From JAKFYM01 sp964416595 (lineage in GTDB: Bacteria > Bdellovibrionota > UBA1018 > CAIPTA01): DNA of 64,000 bases. Positions 15,762-24,861 of this stretch are shown one piece after another. The notes under the pieces are model-generated. The model worked only from the letters and a program-made list of their open reading frames with translations, was not told the DNA's origin and searched no databases. Position 1 is the first letter of the stretch, and each line of letters starts with the position of its first letter. The stretch covers positions 1-64,000 of the forward strand of contig CAYQES010000012.1 of NCBI GenBank assembly GCA_964416595.1. Direction: 5' to 3'. The position numbers were made by a program, and so were the translations under genes.

Positions 15762-15922
15762 ATTGTAAGAGCATAGAAGCGAAAAGAAAAAAAAGGAAGC
15801 GTTGAGTCAGTTGGGGTTTGTGGACAAATTGTGGAGGAAAGAATGTAAAACGGAGCCAGCGTGAAATCTTGATTGAAAAATAACAGGGCCCTCATTACTT
15901 TAGTTCCCTCGGGGGGTTGGCG

Positions 15923-16531
15923 ATGAGGGAAGTAGTGAGTCATTACGGTTGGGTGGAAGTGATCTGCGGTTGCATGTTTAGTGGCAAAACCGAAGAGCTC
16001 ATCCGGCGCATGAAGCGGGCGCAAATTGCCCGCCAAAAATTACAAATTTTTAAACCCGCCATTGATAATCGCTACGGCATGCAAGTGGTAGCCTCCCACA
16101 ACCGCAACAGCATGGAATCCATTCCTGTGCAGAACGCTTGTGAAATTCTCACTCACCTCGCCGATGGCACCCGGGTGGTGGGCATCGATGAAGCCCAATT
16201 TTTTGATTCCGCGCTCGTGGAAGTGGTGGAGCGCTTGGCCCTAAGGGGCATCCGTGTGGTGGTGGCCGGTTTGGATATGGATTATCTGGCCAGGCCTTTC
16301 GGGCCCATGCCGGAACTCCTCGCCATTGCTGAACAAGTAACAAAGCTCAGTGCCGTATGCGTGATCTGTGGCGCTGCCGCCACCCGCTCCCAGCGGATCG
16401 CGGCCAGTGAAGAAACTGTACTCGTGGGCGCCCACGATTCTTACGAAGCCCGTTGCCGCGCGCACCATCATGGGGAGCCGGAAAATAAAGTTCGCACCTT
16501 TTCCATGGAGGCACCTGCTTTAACCCTCTAG
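15923..16531 (+). CDS. tdk: Thymidine kinase
   Basis: This enzyme phosphorylates thymidine with ATP to feed the dTTP salvage pathway. The 202-residue product is a type II thymidine kinase: P-loop GCMFSGKT at residues 16-23, the Walker B-like VVGIDEAQFF, the lasso-domain zinc cysteines CVICGAAATRSQR, and the C-terminal YEARCRAHH. The ATG at 15923 has GGGGGG 6 bases upstream; a TTG two codons earlier is less likely. It is the first of three consecutive salvage genes (with upp and hpt), which suggests an organism that takes up ready-made nucleosides and bases. Confidence 0.94.
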   Translation: MREVVSHYGWVEVICGCMFSGKTEELIRRMKRAQIARQKLQIFKPAIDNRYGMQVVASHNRNSMESIPVQNACEILTHLADGTRVVGIDEAQFFDSALVEVVERLALRGIRVVVAGLDMDYLARPFGPMPELLAIAEQVTKLSAVCVICGAAATRSQRIAASEETVLVGAHDSYEARCRAHHHGEPENKVRTFSMEAPALTL

Positions 16532-16583
16532 GGCGTTTTGTGTTCTTGTCTCAGTAACAAATCTCTGCTTTGCTTGAAGGACC

Positions 16584-17414
16584 ATGGATAAACAATATTT
16601 GGGTCACAAATTCCAACTCTCGGAATTGGAGCACCAATACGGCAAGAACGTGCACCTCCTTTCGGATCCGGTGCTTTTTACTCTACTGGCTCATCTGTGT
16701 TCTCCAGAAACTACCCAGCCCCAAGTGAATTTGCTCGTGAGGAAATTATACGAATCCTTGGTGCATACTGTAGTGAGCCAGGAATTTCCCCGTAAACCCG
16801 GCCGCGTTACTACCCGCATGGCCGCGAAACACCCTCGTGAAGGGGCGTTCACGGCCGAGCTCATGGATCGAGAGCAAGCGGCAGTTTCGGTGAATTTGGC
16901 CCGGGCCGGCACCTATCCTTCTCACCTTTGTTACGAATTCCTCAATCAGCTCTTAAATCCCGCCCTGGTACGCCAAGATCATATTCTCATGAGCCGGCAA
17001 ACGGATTCGAAGCACCAAGTGACCGGGGCTAGTTCCGGTGGCTACAAAATCGGGGGTTCCGTGGATAATTCCATCGTGCTCTTGCCTGATCCCATGGGGG
17101 CCACGGGCTCCACGATGATTGAAGTGCTGGATCTCTACAAAAACGCTTTTGGTGGCACCGTGAAGGCGGGCAAAGCGAAGAAATATATTGCGCTGCATCT
17201 CATTGTGACGCCGGAATATCTCAAGAATGTGCAAAAGCGCCATTCCGATTTGGTCGTTTATGCGCTACGTTTGGACAGAGGATTATCGCCCCAAGAAATT
17301 CTATCCACCCGTCCCGGCGAACTATGGGATAGTGAAAAAGGCCTTAATGGTGAACAGTATATTGTTCCCGGAGGAGGCGGATTTGGCGAGATCCTCAATA
17401 ATGCTTACGTATGA
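16584..17414 (+). CDS. upp: Uracil phosphoribosyltransferase family protein
   Basis: The enzyme would convert uracil and PRPP to UMP. The PRPP-binding loop is DPMGATGST (169-177) and the end of the protein, NGEQYIVPGGGGFGEILNN, resembles the uracil-binding region YIVPGLGD of UPRTases. At 276 residues it is about 65 longer than E. coli Upp, with an N-terminal extension and a divergent ligand end, so it may belong to a branch with altered specificity. GAAGGA precedes the ATG. It lies between tdk and hpt on the same strand. Confidence 0.72.
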   Translation: MDKQYLGHKFQLSELEHQYGKNVHLLSDPVLFTLLAHLCSPETTQPQVNLLVRKLYESLVHTVVSQEFPRKPGRVTTRMAAKHPREGAFTAELMDREQAAVSVNLARAGTYPSHLCYEFLNQLLNPALVRQDHILMSRQTDSKHQVTGASSGGYKIGGSVDNSIVLLPDPMGATGSTMIEVLDLYKNAFGGTVKAGKAKKYIALHLIVTPEYLKNVQKRHSDLVVYALRLDRGLSPQEILSTRPGELWDSEKGLNGEQYIVPGGGGFGEILNNAYV

Positions 17415-17525
17415 ACTTGCTTGAAGGAGTAGGTTCTAAGTGCATGAAATGAAAGTTTTTAAAGCCGGAGAGCCCGGCCGTAGCCGCCGCGTCGGGAGAC
17501 GCAGCGAGAGAAGAAAGGGAAGAAA

Positions 17526-18068
17526 ATGGCCGTGGAACGTCCAGATAACCCGCGTTGTTTGATTCCGGAGGAACGCCTCCAGAGCCGCGTGCGGGAACTG
17601 GCCAAAGAGATTGAAGAGCACTACCAGGGGAAAGAACCCATGGTGGCGATCTGTGTGTTGAAAGGATCCTTTGTGTTCTTTTCCGATCTCATCCGCGCCC
17701 TGGATCTTCCCATGAGCTGCGATTTTCTCGGAGTCACGAGCTATGGGAGTCGTCCCAAGCAGTCTGGAGAGGTGCGGGTAACCCTCGATCTCTCCAATTC
17801 CATCGCCGGCAAACATGTGTTGCTCGTGGAAGATGTGATTGATTCCGGAACAACCCTGCAGTTCATGATGCAAACTCTGGAGGCCCGCAAACCCGCGAGC
17901 TTGAAAGTGTGCACCCTTTTCCTCAAACCCCACACCCTTCGCTCCCCCTATGAAATCGATTTTGTAGGTTTCCAAATTGGGGACGAATACGTGGTGGGCT
18001 ACGGCATCGATCACCAGGAACGGTATCGCGGTCTCTCCTATATTGGAGCTGTGGAACGCCCCCTGTAG
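17526..18068 (+). CDS. hpt: Hypoxanthine phosphoribosyltransferase
   Basis: It converts hypoxanthine (and usually guanine) with PRPP to IMP or GMP. The 180-residue length is typical. The PRPP loop VEDVIDSGTT occupies residues 101-110, the early flexible loop appears as VLKGSFVFFSDLIRAL, and the base-binding end is VGFQIGDEYVVGYGID. AAAGGGAAGAAA precedes the ATG. It completes the tdk-upp-hpt salvage run. Confidence 0.94.
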   Translation: MAVERPDNPRCLIPEERLQSRVRELAKEIEEHYQGKEPMVAICVLKGSFVFFSDLIRALDLPMSCDFLGVTSYGSRPKQSGEVRVTLDLSNSIAGKHVLLVEDVIDSGTTLQFMMQTLEARKPASLKVCTLFLKPHTLRSPYEIDFVGFQIGDEYVVGYGIDHQERYRGLSYIGAVERPL

Positions 18069-18125
18069 GCATTCTATAGCTCCTTAACCGTTGTGCGAAA
18101 AAAAGCGCAACCTTAGGAGAATAAA

Positions 18126-19136
18126 ATGATTGTAACCAGCAGTGCTCCCACCCGCATCGATCTTGCAGGTGGCACCACCGATATTTGGCCCCTGAACCTT
18201 TTCCATTCCAAAGCTCGCACCATCAATATTGCTATCGACCAGCGGGCCAAAGCGAAAGTAGAAAAAACCCAAGGCAACGCGATCGAGATTCGCTCGGAAG
18301 ACCAAGATGCTTCCCACCGTTTGCCTTCCATCGATTATGTGGACGAAATCGAGGCGGGCCATCCGCTAGAATTAATTTTACGTTTGCTCGCGTTTTTTCG
18401 TCCGGAAGGGGGCCTTGCCATCAATACTTCCTGCATGAGCCCTGTGGGCGCGGGCCTCGGTGGATCTTCAGCCTTAAACATCGCTCTCTGCGGGGCTTTG
18501 AATAGTTTCATCGGCGGAAAATATTCCCGGGAAGAATTGATCGTGATCGCCAAAAACGTGGAAACCCAAGTGCTCCGCATCCCCGCTGGTGTGCAAGATT
18601 ATTATCCCGCCATGTATGGCGGTTTAAATTCTGTGCTGCTCGAAATCACGGGCGATAGTTTGCTCCGCCACTCGCATATCCTGGCTCACCAATTGGAATC
18701 CCGCATGGTGCTTGTGTATAGCGGTAAGAGCCGCAATTCTGGCATGAACAATTGGGCCGTGATGAAAGATTTTCTTGACGGTAACAAAGAAGTGCAAGGT
18801 TATATGCGGGCGATCCAAGAGGCTGCACTGGAAATGGAAGTAGCCTTGAAAACAGGCCGTTATGAGGAAGCCGCCAAAGCGATCGAGTTTGAAATGGAAA
18901 ATCGCAGGAAATTAGCACCAGGGATTTCTACTCCAGAATTAGATGAGCTCATTCAATTCGGAAAAGACAATGGCGCAAAAGCGGCCAAAATCTGCGGCGC
19001 CGGTGGTGGCGGTTGCTTGATGTTCATGACCAGTCCTAACGATAAATACCCTTTAATCAAAAAACTTCGGGAGCGGGACGCTAAGATCATCGATTTCCAT
19101 GTGGATTCCGATGGCCTGAGCGTGAATTCCTACTAG
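18126..19136 (+). CDS. GHMP-family sugar kinase, D-glycero-D-manno-heptose 7-phosphate kinase-like
   Basis: A 336-residue small-molecule kinase. The N-terminal motif APTRIDLAGGTTDI matches the HddA/LmbP branch of GHMP kinases that act on heptose 7-phosphate or related sugars; the phosphate-binding loop PVGAGLGGSSALN lies near residues 106-118, and the third motif is KICGAGGGGCLMFM. Together with hldD at 9925 and the heptosyltransferase at 63778 a heptose role is reasonable, though hldD acts on the ADP-linked rather than the GDP-linked route. Other GHMP kinases (mevalonate, fucose) share these motifs, so the substrate is uncertain. It starts 57 bases after hpt with AGGAG before the ATG. Confidence 0.75.
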   Translation: MIVTSSAPTRIDLAGGTTDIWPLNLFHSKARTINIAIDQRAKAKVEKTQGNAIEIRSEDQDASHRLPSIDYVDEIEAGHPLELILRLLAFFRPEGGLAINTSCMSPVGAGLGGSSALNIALCGALNSFIGGKYSREELIVIAKNVETQVLRIPAGVQDYYPAMYGGLNSVLLEITGDSLLRHSHILAHQLESRMVLVYSGKSRNSGMNNWAVMKDFLDGNKEVQGYMRAIQEAALEMEVALKTGRYEEAAKAIEFEMENRRKLAPGISTPELDELIQFGKDNGAKAAKICGAGGGGCLMFMTSPNDKYPLIKKLRERDAKIIDFHVDSDGLSVNSY

Positions 19137-19141
19137 GTATC

Positions 19142-19954
19142 ATGACGGCCACTCACCAGCGCTTTGTGGGAATTGAGCTGGGAGGAAGCCGCCGCACGGC
19201 GGTGTTGCGTCTAGACTATTTTGCACAAGAGAAGAAAGCTTTTGTGGGTGCACTCGAATCGCCTTTGTTCGGCGCTGAGGGGGAAACCGCCGACGAAGCT
19301 TTGATTCGCACTGTGAATGGGATGGAAGCCAATGGTGTTGCCGTGGATGCTCCTTTGAGTTTACCTCCTTGTGTGACTTGTACTTTGGTTTGCCCGGGTG
19401 TGCGCCGCTGCACCGTGGATGCGGTGGAATGGATGCGAAAAGAAGCGGCAGTCTTTAAGCTTTTGCCTACGCCCTATAGCCAGCGGCCCGTGGATCTTTT
19501 GTTGCGGGGGCGCTGGCAAGAAGATGGCCCTTTTCCCACGGATGAATCCTTTGGTTCGAGCCGCGCTCCTCTCGCCACACGCATGCAGTATTTGCTACGG
19601 CATTTACATGCAGAAAAAATTCTCGAGGCTATGCCGCGCCTCGTGCTAGGGGCCATTGCCCACTGGTACGGGCTTTCTGCCCGGCAAGTGCGTTTAGCGC
19701 GGGATGTGGAAGTAGGCTTCGAGCAGCGTTTGGGAATTTTAGAAGGAATGGGCCAGAAGCCTAGCCTTCCACTTTTACCCCAGTTGTTTTTATACCAGGC
19801 GGATGTACTCGCTTTGGCCAAAGATCTTTCGGCCTTCGATGCCTTTCTTTGCGCGTTTGCGTCGCTATTAGAGCATTTACAATTGCTCGAGCCTTTAGAG
19901 TTTCCCGCCGCTTGGGGTTGGGTGGCAAAACCGCGCAGATGGGTGCGCTCATGA
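19142..19954 (+). CDS. DUF429 (predicted RNase H-fold) family protein
   Basis: A 270-residue protein. FVGIELGGSRRTAVLRLDY at the start, VAVDAPLSLPP in the first third and the cysteine-rich CVTCTLVCPGVRRCTVDAVEWM are features of the DUF429 family, thought to have an RNase H-like fold with acidic active-site residues. The usual first Asp is replaced by Glu (VGIELG), which may alter or remove catalysis. It starts 5 bases after the GHMP kinase and its stop overlaps the ATG of the oligopeptide-binding lipoprotein, so it sits inside an operon with transport genes, an unexpected context. Confidence 0.65.
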   Translation: MTATHQRFVGIELGGSRRTAVLRLDYFAQEKKAFVGALESPLFGAEGETADEALIRTVNGMEANGVAVDAPLSLPPCVTCTLVCPGVRRCTVDAVEWMRKEAAVFKLLPTPYSQRPVDLLLRGRWQEDGPFPTDESFGSSRAPLATRMQYLLRHLHAEKILEAMPRLVLGAIAHWYGLSARQVRLARDVEVGFEQRLGILEGMGQKPSLPLLPQLFLYQADVLALAKDLSAFDAFLCAFASLLEHLQLLEPLEFPAAWGWVAKPRRWVRS

Positions 19955-21576
19955 GAATCTTATTAGTCGCACTAATACTCGTCGGTTGCAGCGGGAAGGA
20001 GCGTCCACTGCAATTTAATATGGGAGTGGAAGCCGTGCAGCTCGATTGGAATCGGGCCATCGATTCTGCATCGGTGGTGTTGATTGATAATATTATGGAG
20101 GGCCTTACCACGTATTCTGGCTCACTTCAGGGGAATGAAGCGGATCTTGTGCGTCCATTGCCCGCCTTGGCCTCTTCGTGGTCGATTTCTGAAGGGGGAA
20201 AAGTCTATCGATTTCATTTAAAACCCGGAGTAACTTGGACCGACGGTGTAGAACTCAAAGCACAACAATTTGTGGATTCCTGGGAGCGGCTCCTTTCCCC
20301 AGGTTTTCGTTCGGCGAATGCGTATCATTTATTTGATATCGAAAATGCTAAGAACTATAGCGAGGGGAAAGAAAAAGATTTTTCTCGTGTGGGAGTGCGC
20401 GCCCTCGATAATCATACTTTAGAGGTGCGCTTGCGGCGTCAAGCACCCTATTTTTTGCACCTTGTGGCTTCGGCGAGCACCTATCCCATTCGTAAAGATT
20501 TGATCGAGAAATTTTCGGAAGCCTGGACAGACCCAGAAAACCTCGTGACCCTCGGCCCTTACCGCATTATGGATTGGGTGCCGGCGGACCGCATTCTTTT
20601 GCAAGTGTTTCCCGATTATAGCGGGCCACTGCCCGCTATTTCTCGGGTGATTTGCCGATTTGTTTCCGAGCCCCTCACGGCTTTTGCGCTCTATGAAAAT
20701 GGTGCTTTGGATATTTTGCCCCGGGATCTGCCTTCTCCTTTTATCAAGCGCTTGCAGCAGGGGGCCGAGTATCGAACGGGACCCAAACTCCAGGTGAGTT
20801 ATTTGTTGTTCAACACACGCCGGCCGCCTTTTGACCGCAAAGAAAATCGCCGCACTTTTATTCGCGCTTTAAATCGGGAGCAATTGGCGCTCTATTTCCG
20901 TGGCACCCAAGCGCCCACCCGTGGTTGGGTGCCGCCGGGCCTTCTAGGATTTAGGGAAAACATCGGGATCGCAGCTGAGGGCAAAGAGAGTAAGCTTTTG
21001 GCAGGAAAATCTGTGGAGATCCGTTATAGCGGCAGTGACACTTGGAATTTAGTGTTTCAAACCATCCAAAGGCAATTGGCCGAGAAACTAACACTCCAAG
21101 CCAAACTGAGCCCATCGGACGGGGCCGAGTACAGCGATCTTTTGGCTCAGCTTTCCGATCCCAATCGCACAAAAAATGCGCCACATATTTTGCATATGGG
21201 CTGGGTGGCGGATTATCCTGATTCCCATAGTTTTATGAACGTTTTCACCTCTACTAGCGAAAGCAATTATTCTGGTTGGGCTAATGCCGAGTATGATCGT
21301 TTGGTGGAGAAAGCTGTTTCCACCACAGAGGAGAGCGTAAGATCGCAATTTTACCAGAGAGCCCAAGAAATTTTGTTGGAAGATGAGGCTGTGTTGATGC
21401 CACTATTTTTTACCAGCCACCAAGCCCTGGTGCGAACCGAAGTACAGGGCGTGCAATTGAACGTTTTGGATAAATGGTATTTTAAAAACCTAAACTTCGA
21501 ACGCTCCGGCTGGAGAGGTTTTGGTCGTTCATTTTTGCGACGCTTGCGGCAAGCTAACTCGGGGGATGGAGCTTAA
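19951..21576 (+). CDS. Oligopeptide ABC transporter substrate-binding lipoprotein (OppA/DppA family)
   Basis: A 541-residue SBP_bac_5 protein. The ATG at 19951 overlaps the previous stop (ATGA) and starts a lipoprotein signal, MRILLVALILVGC, with Cys13 as the lipidated residue. The mature part contains the family hallmarks: LPALASSWSISEGGKVYRFHL, KPGVTWTDGVELKAQQFVDSW, and late KNAPHILHMGWVADYPDSHSF with YSGWANAEYDRLV. Cluster C binding proteins of this type capture peptides or other small solutes in the periplasm. The two permease genes follow directly. Confidence 0.9.
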   Translation: MRILLVALILVGCSGKERPLQFNMGVEAVQLDWNRAIDSASVVLIDNIMEGLTTYSGSLQGNEADLVRPLPALASSWSISEGGKVYRFHLKPGVTWTDGVELKAQQFVDSWERLLSPGFRSANAYHLFDIENAKNYSEGKEKDFSRVGVRALDNHTLEVRLRRQAPYFLHLVASASTYPIRKDLIEKFSEAWTDPENLVTLGPYRIMDWVPADRILLQVFPDYSGPLPAISRVICRFVSEPLTAFALYENGALDILPRDLPSPFIKRLQQGAEYRTGPKLQVSYLLFNTRRPPFDRKENRRTFIRALNREQLALYFRGTQAPTRGWVPPGLLGFRENIGIAAEGKESKLLAGKSVEIRYSGSDTWNLVFQTIQRQLAEKLTLQAKLSPSDGAEYSDLLAQLSDPNRTKNAPHILHMGWVADYPDSHSFMNVFTSTSESNYSGWANAEYDRLVEKAVSTTEESVRSQFYQRAQEILLEDEAVLMPLFFTSHQALVRTEVQGVQLNVLDKWYFKNLNFERSGWRGFGRSFLRRLRQANSGDGA

Positions 21577-21581
21577 GGTTT

Positions 21582-22499
21582 ATGTTGCAGTTTATAGTAA
21601 GACGATTTTTTGTGATTCTCGCCACACTCTTTGTGTTAGCCACGATCACGTTCTTTTTATTACGCGTGGTGCCTGGCGGGCCTTTTGATTCAGATAAAGC
21701 CTTGCCGCCTGATATCAAGGCCAACGTGGAGATGAAGTTTGGTTTAAATAAACCTTTGTATGTGCAATACGGAGATTATCTCTGGGGTTTAGTGCGTTTT
21801 GATTTTGGCCCAAGTTTTAAATATTTAGGTAGAGATGTGAACGAGATTATCATGGACACTCTCCCGATCAGCGTAGAATTGGGTGTTTATTCGTTGCTAC
21901 TCGCTATTATATTGGGCATTCCCCTCGGCATTCTCTCGGCCTATAAACAAAACACTTGGATCGACTTTTCCGCCATGTTTATGGCTGTGGCGGGGATTAG
22001 CTTGCCCAGCTACTTTGTGGGCGCGATTCTCATCTATGTTTTTTGCCTGCAGCTGAATATTTTTCCCCCCGCACTTTGGGATGAGTGGGTGCATAAGGTG
22101 TTACCCACAATCACCCTGGGCACTCGGCCAGCTGCTTTGATTGCACGCCTTACCCGGGCCGCGCTTCTCGAAAGCATACGCGCCGATTATGTGCGCACCG
22201 CCCGGGCTAAGGGCTTAAGTGAAAGCAAAGTAATTTTAAAACACGCCCTAAGAAATTCTTTAATCCCAGTGATCACCTTGCTCGGGCCGTTGGCGGCTTA
22301 TGTGCTCACGGGCACTTTCGTGATTGAATATATTTACGCCATTCCCGGCATGGGAAAATATTTTATTGATGCCGTGACCAATCGGGATTACCCGCTGATC
22401 ATGGGTGTAACGATGGTATTTGGTTTTGCGCTTACGGCGGCAAACCTATTGGTAGATATGGCTTATGTGGTGATTGATCCCCGCATTCGCATCCGCTAA
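21582..22499 (+). CDS. oppB: Oligopeptide ABC transporter permease (OppB/DppB type)
   Basis: A 305-residue inner-membrane permease with six predicted transmembrane segments; the first is FVILATLFVLATITFFLLRVVPGGPF, with the PGGPFD motif typical of OppB. The cytoplasmic EAA loop reads YVRTARAKGLSESKVILKHALRN, where the ATPase would dock. It pairs with the OppC-type gene that starts 11 bases later. No ATPase genes (oppD/oppF) occur in the window. Confidence 0.92.
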   Translation: MLQFIVRRFFVILATLFVLATITFFLLRVVPGGPFDSDKALPPDIKANVEMKFGLNKPLYVQYGDYLWGLVRFDFGPSFKYLGRDVNEIIMDTLPISVELGVYSLLLAIILGIPLGILSAYKQNTWIDFSAMFMAVAGISLPSYFVGAILIYVFCLQLNIFPPALWDEWVHKVLPTITLGTRPAALIARLTRAALLESIRADYVRTARAKGLSESKVILKHALRNSLIPVITLLGPLAAYVLTGTFVIEYIYAIPGMGKYFIDAVTNRDYPLIMGVTMVFGFALTAANLLVDMAYVVIDPRIRIR

Positions 22500-22510
22500 A
22501 GAGGAGTAAG

Positions 22511-23350
22511 ATGTACTTAGACGCTTGGAAGCGATTAAAACGACACAAAGTGGCTATGTTGAGCCTGGCGTTTTTATTGCTGCTTTCCCTTGTGGCCATA
22601 GCGGCTCCTTGGGTCACAAACTTTTCTTATTTTGAGCAAAATGCGGATCACGCTCTCCAGAGCCCCAATGCCACCTATTGGTTTGGTACCGATACTCTGG
22701 GCCGGGATCTTTTTTCTCGGCTTGTGTATGGAGCCCGCATTTCGCTTGCGGTGGGTTTTTTTACGGCCATTTTTTCGCTGGTGATCGGTAGCGTTTATGG
22801 CGCCATCTCTGGTTACATGGGCGGCAAGGTGGACACCTTCCTCATGCGCTTGGCCGATGTGTTGAATGCATTGCCGTCGTTGCTCGTAACGGTGCTATTG
22901 ATGTTGGTGCTCGGCCGTGGCCCCCTGGGGATTTTTGTGGCCTTAGGCATTGTGGGTTGGGTGAGTGAAGCTCGCCTCGTGCGTGGGCAAGTGTTGCAAG
23001 CCAAAGAAATGTTATATGTGGAATCGGCCCGCTCTCTCGGCATGGGATCCTTTCGCATCCTTTTTCAGCATATTTTCCCCAACATCCTTGGGCCCGTGAT
23101 CGTGAGCCTCACCTTTGGCATTCCACAAAATATTATGGCCGAAAGTTTTTTGAGTTTCGTGGGCTTAGGTTTAGAGCCACCCTTTGCTAGTTGGGGCACT
23201 TTGGCTAATGAAGGTTGGCGGGCGTACCGCACCTATCCCTATTTGATTTTTTTTCCAGGTATCGTGCTTTTTCTCACGATCTTGGCCTTTAACTTTCTTG
23301 GTGACGGTTTGCGCGACGCCATGGACCCACAAATGAAGAAAAACGGGTAA
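22511..23350 (+). CDS. oppC: Oligopeptide ABC transporter permease (OppC/DppC type)
   Basis: A 279-residue permease with an N-terminal OppC-type segment (KVAMLSLAFLLLLSLVAIAAPWV), the conserved YWFGTDTLGRDLFSRLVYGARISL stretch and an EAA loop YVESARSLGMGSFRILFQHIFPN. GAGGAG precedes the ATG. With the preceding lipoprotein and OppB it forms the membrane half of a peptide importer; the ATPases must be encoded elsewhere. Confidence 0.92.
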   Translation: MYLDAWKRLKRHKVAMLSLAFLLLLSLVAIAAPWVTNFSYFEQNADHALQSPNATYWFGTDTLGRDLFSRLVYGARISLAVGFFTAIFSLVIGSVYGAISGYMGGKVDTFLMRLADVLNALPSLLVTVLLMLVLGRGPLGIFVALGIVGWVSEARLVRGQVLQAKEMLYVESARSLGMGSFRILFQHIFPNILGPVIVSLTFGIPQNIMAESFLSFVGLGLEPPFASWGTLANEGWRAYRTYPYLIFFPGIVLFLTILAFNFLGDGLRDAMDPQMKKNG

Positions 23351-23357
23351 GGCAGAT

Positions 23358-24254
23358 ATGCGGATTCTACTCACGGGTGCCACAGGTTTCATCGGACAAA
23401 GATTAGGAAAAGAGCTGGTAAGGGCGGGCCATGAAGTGGTGGCTTTGGTGCGGGCTACTACATCTCTGCCATTTCCTGCAGAACAGCGCCTATGGAAAAA
23501 TCCGGGAACTTTAGAAAATATTGACAGTATCATCCACCTCGCGGGCGAATCCATTGGCAAAAAACGCTGGAGCGAGGAGCAAAAAAGTAAAATCCTTCTT
23601 TCCCGCACGGAAAGCACCAAAGATTTATGGAAACTAGTGGCCGAAGCCAAGGGCCGTAAACCAAAAGTATTGGTAGCTTCTTCCGCCATCGGTTTTTATG
23701 GCGATAGAGAAGATGAAGCTCTTAATGAAAACTCGAAACCAGGAGCGGGCTTTTTGGCTAATACTTGCAGCGCTTGGGAAAAAGAAAGCCTACGCTTCCG
23801 GGAAATCCTTCCCCGAGTAGTGATTTTGCGCACGGGTGTGGTGCTCGGAAAGGATGGTGGTGCTCTTACAGAAATGCTGCCGATTTTCCGCAAGGGCCTT
23901 GGAGGAAAACTTGGCTCCGGTAACCAGTGGATGAGCTGGATCCATATTGAAGATATCGTAGCCCTCTACCAATTTGCTTTAGAGCAAGCCAGCATGGATG
24001 GCATATACAATGCGGTGGCTCCCAATCCTGTGACCAATCGAGAATTCACCAAAAGTTTAGGAGAAGTTTTAAAAGTACCCACGTTTTTTGCGGTTCCAGC
24101 CTTTGCGCTAAAGCTTGCTGTGGGAGAAATGAGTGAGCTTTTGCTTGGTAGCCAAAGGGTCACAGAAAAACTTCGGGCCTTAGGCTTTGTTTTTCGGTAT
24201 GGTAAACTAAAGGAAGCTTTGAAGTCTTTACGTCTCCTTGACAAATCCGCCTAA
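23358..24254 (+). CDS. TIGR01777 family epimerase (YfcH/SulA-like)
   Basis: A 298-residue short-chain dehydrogenase-fold protein. The N-terminus ILLTGATGFIGQRLGKEL is the NAD(P)-binding motif; IDSIIHLAGESIGKKRWSEEQK and SSAIGFYGDREDEALNE, with GNQWMSWIHIEDIV, define the TIGR01777 family. The C-terminal DUF1731 part (PTFFAVPAFALKLAVGEMSELLLGSQRV) is complete. The cellular role of this widespread family is poorly known. It is followed, with a 17-base overlap, by a tRNA methyltransferase-like gene. Confidence 0.88.
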   Translation: MRILLTGATGFIGQRLGKELVRAGHEVVALVRATTSLPFPAEQRLWKNPGTLENIDSIIHLAGESIGKKRWSEEQKSKILLSRTESTKDLWKLVAEAKGRKPKVLVASSAIGFYGDREDEALNENSKPGAGFLANTCSAWEKESLRFREILPRVVILRTGVVLGKDGGALTEMLPIFRKGLGGKLGSGNQWMSWIHIEDIVALYQFALEQASMDGIYNAVAPNPVTNREFTKSLGEVLKVPTFFAVPAFALKLAVGEMSELLLGSQRVTEKLRALGFVFRYGKLKEALKSLRLLDKSA

Positions 24255-24861
24255 AGCGCCGGATATTCCCTTCGTGCGATCTTTCCCGAAAGAAAAAATA
24301 CCTTTGCCTCCGGATTTCCGCCCCCTAGGGCTGAATCCCCACTTGCCCATCGATGTGGAAATCGGCTGTGGCGTGGGTTTTCATCCGCTTCGCTACGCGG
24401 CCGAAAATCCAGAACGTCAATTGGTAGCCATCGAGCGCACCAAGGAAAAGTTTCAAAAATTTTTAAGGCGCTTACAGAACCATCCATCTTTGCCTAATTT
24501 ATTTCCGATCCATGGGGACGCGATACCCTGGATCACCCATTCTTTTGGTGTGGGAAGTGTGCACCGTTATTTTATTCTCTATCCTAATCCTTACCCAAAA
24601 GAGCGGCAGCGGAATTTACGTTTTCACCAGATGCCGTTTTTTTCTTTTTTAAAAGAAACCCTCATGAGGGGCGGAGAATTGGTGCTAGCTACTAATGAAA
24701 AGTTTTATGCCAGTGAAGCGGAAGCGTTGAGTGGAGAGGGAATGGTGCTTGTGGAGAAAAAAATTCTGCCGCAAAGTTTTTCTCCCCGCACGCATTTTGA
24801 AAAAAAATATTTAGCCCGTGGAGAAGAGTGCTGGAATTTAGTTTTCCGAAAAATCCATTAG
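24238..24861 (+). CDS. trmB: TrmB-like tRNA (guanine-N7)-methyltransferase
   Basis: The likely role is methylation of G46 in tRNA with S-adenosylmethionine. The 207-residue product has the methyltransferase motif I EIGCGVGFHPLRYAAENP, then ERTKEKFQKFLRRL, and YPNPYPKERQRNLRFHQMPFF, which matches the PDPWPK-x-RH-x-KRR signature of TrmB in relaxed form. A TTG at 24238 seems to be the start, overlapping the previous gene; there is no better codon before the SAM motif. The signature is divergent and no usual GDA end is obvious, so another SAM-dependent methyltransferase remains possible. Confidence 0.65.
   Translation: MTNPPKAPDIPFVRSFPKEKIPLPPDFRPLGLNPHLPIDVEIGCGVGFHPLRYAAENPERQLVAIERTKEKFQKFLRRLQNHPSLPNLFPIHGDAIPWITHSFGVGSVHRYFILYPNPYPKERQRNLRFHQMPFFSFLKETLMRGGELVLATNEKFYASEAEALSGEGMVLVEKKILPQSFSPRTHFEKKYLARGEECWNLVFRKIH

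Noticed and set aside
17436..18014. A 192-codon minus-strand frame covering hpt
   Set aside because: It is the mirror of the well-supported hpt gene; long antisense frames are common in GC-balanced coding DNA.
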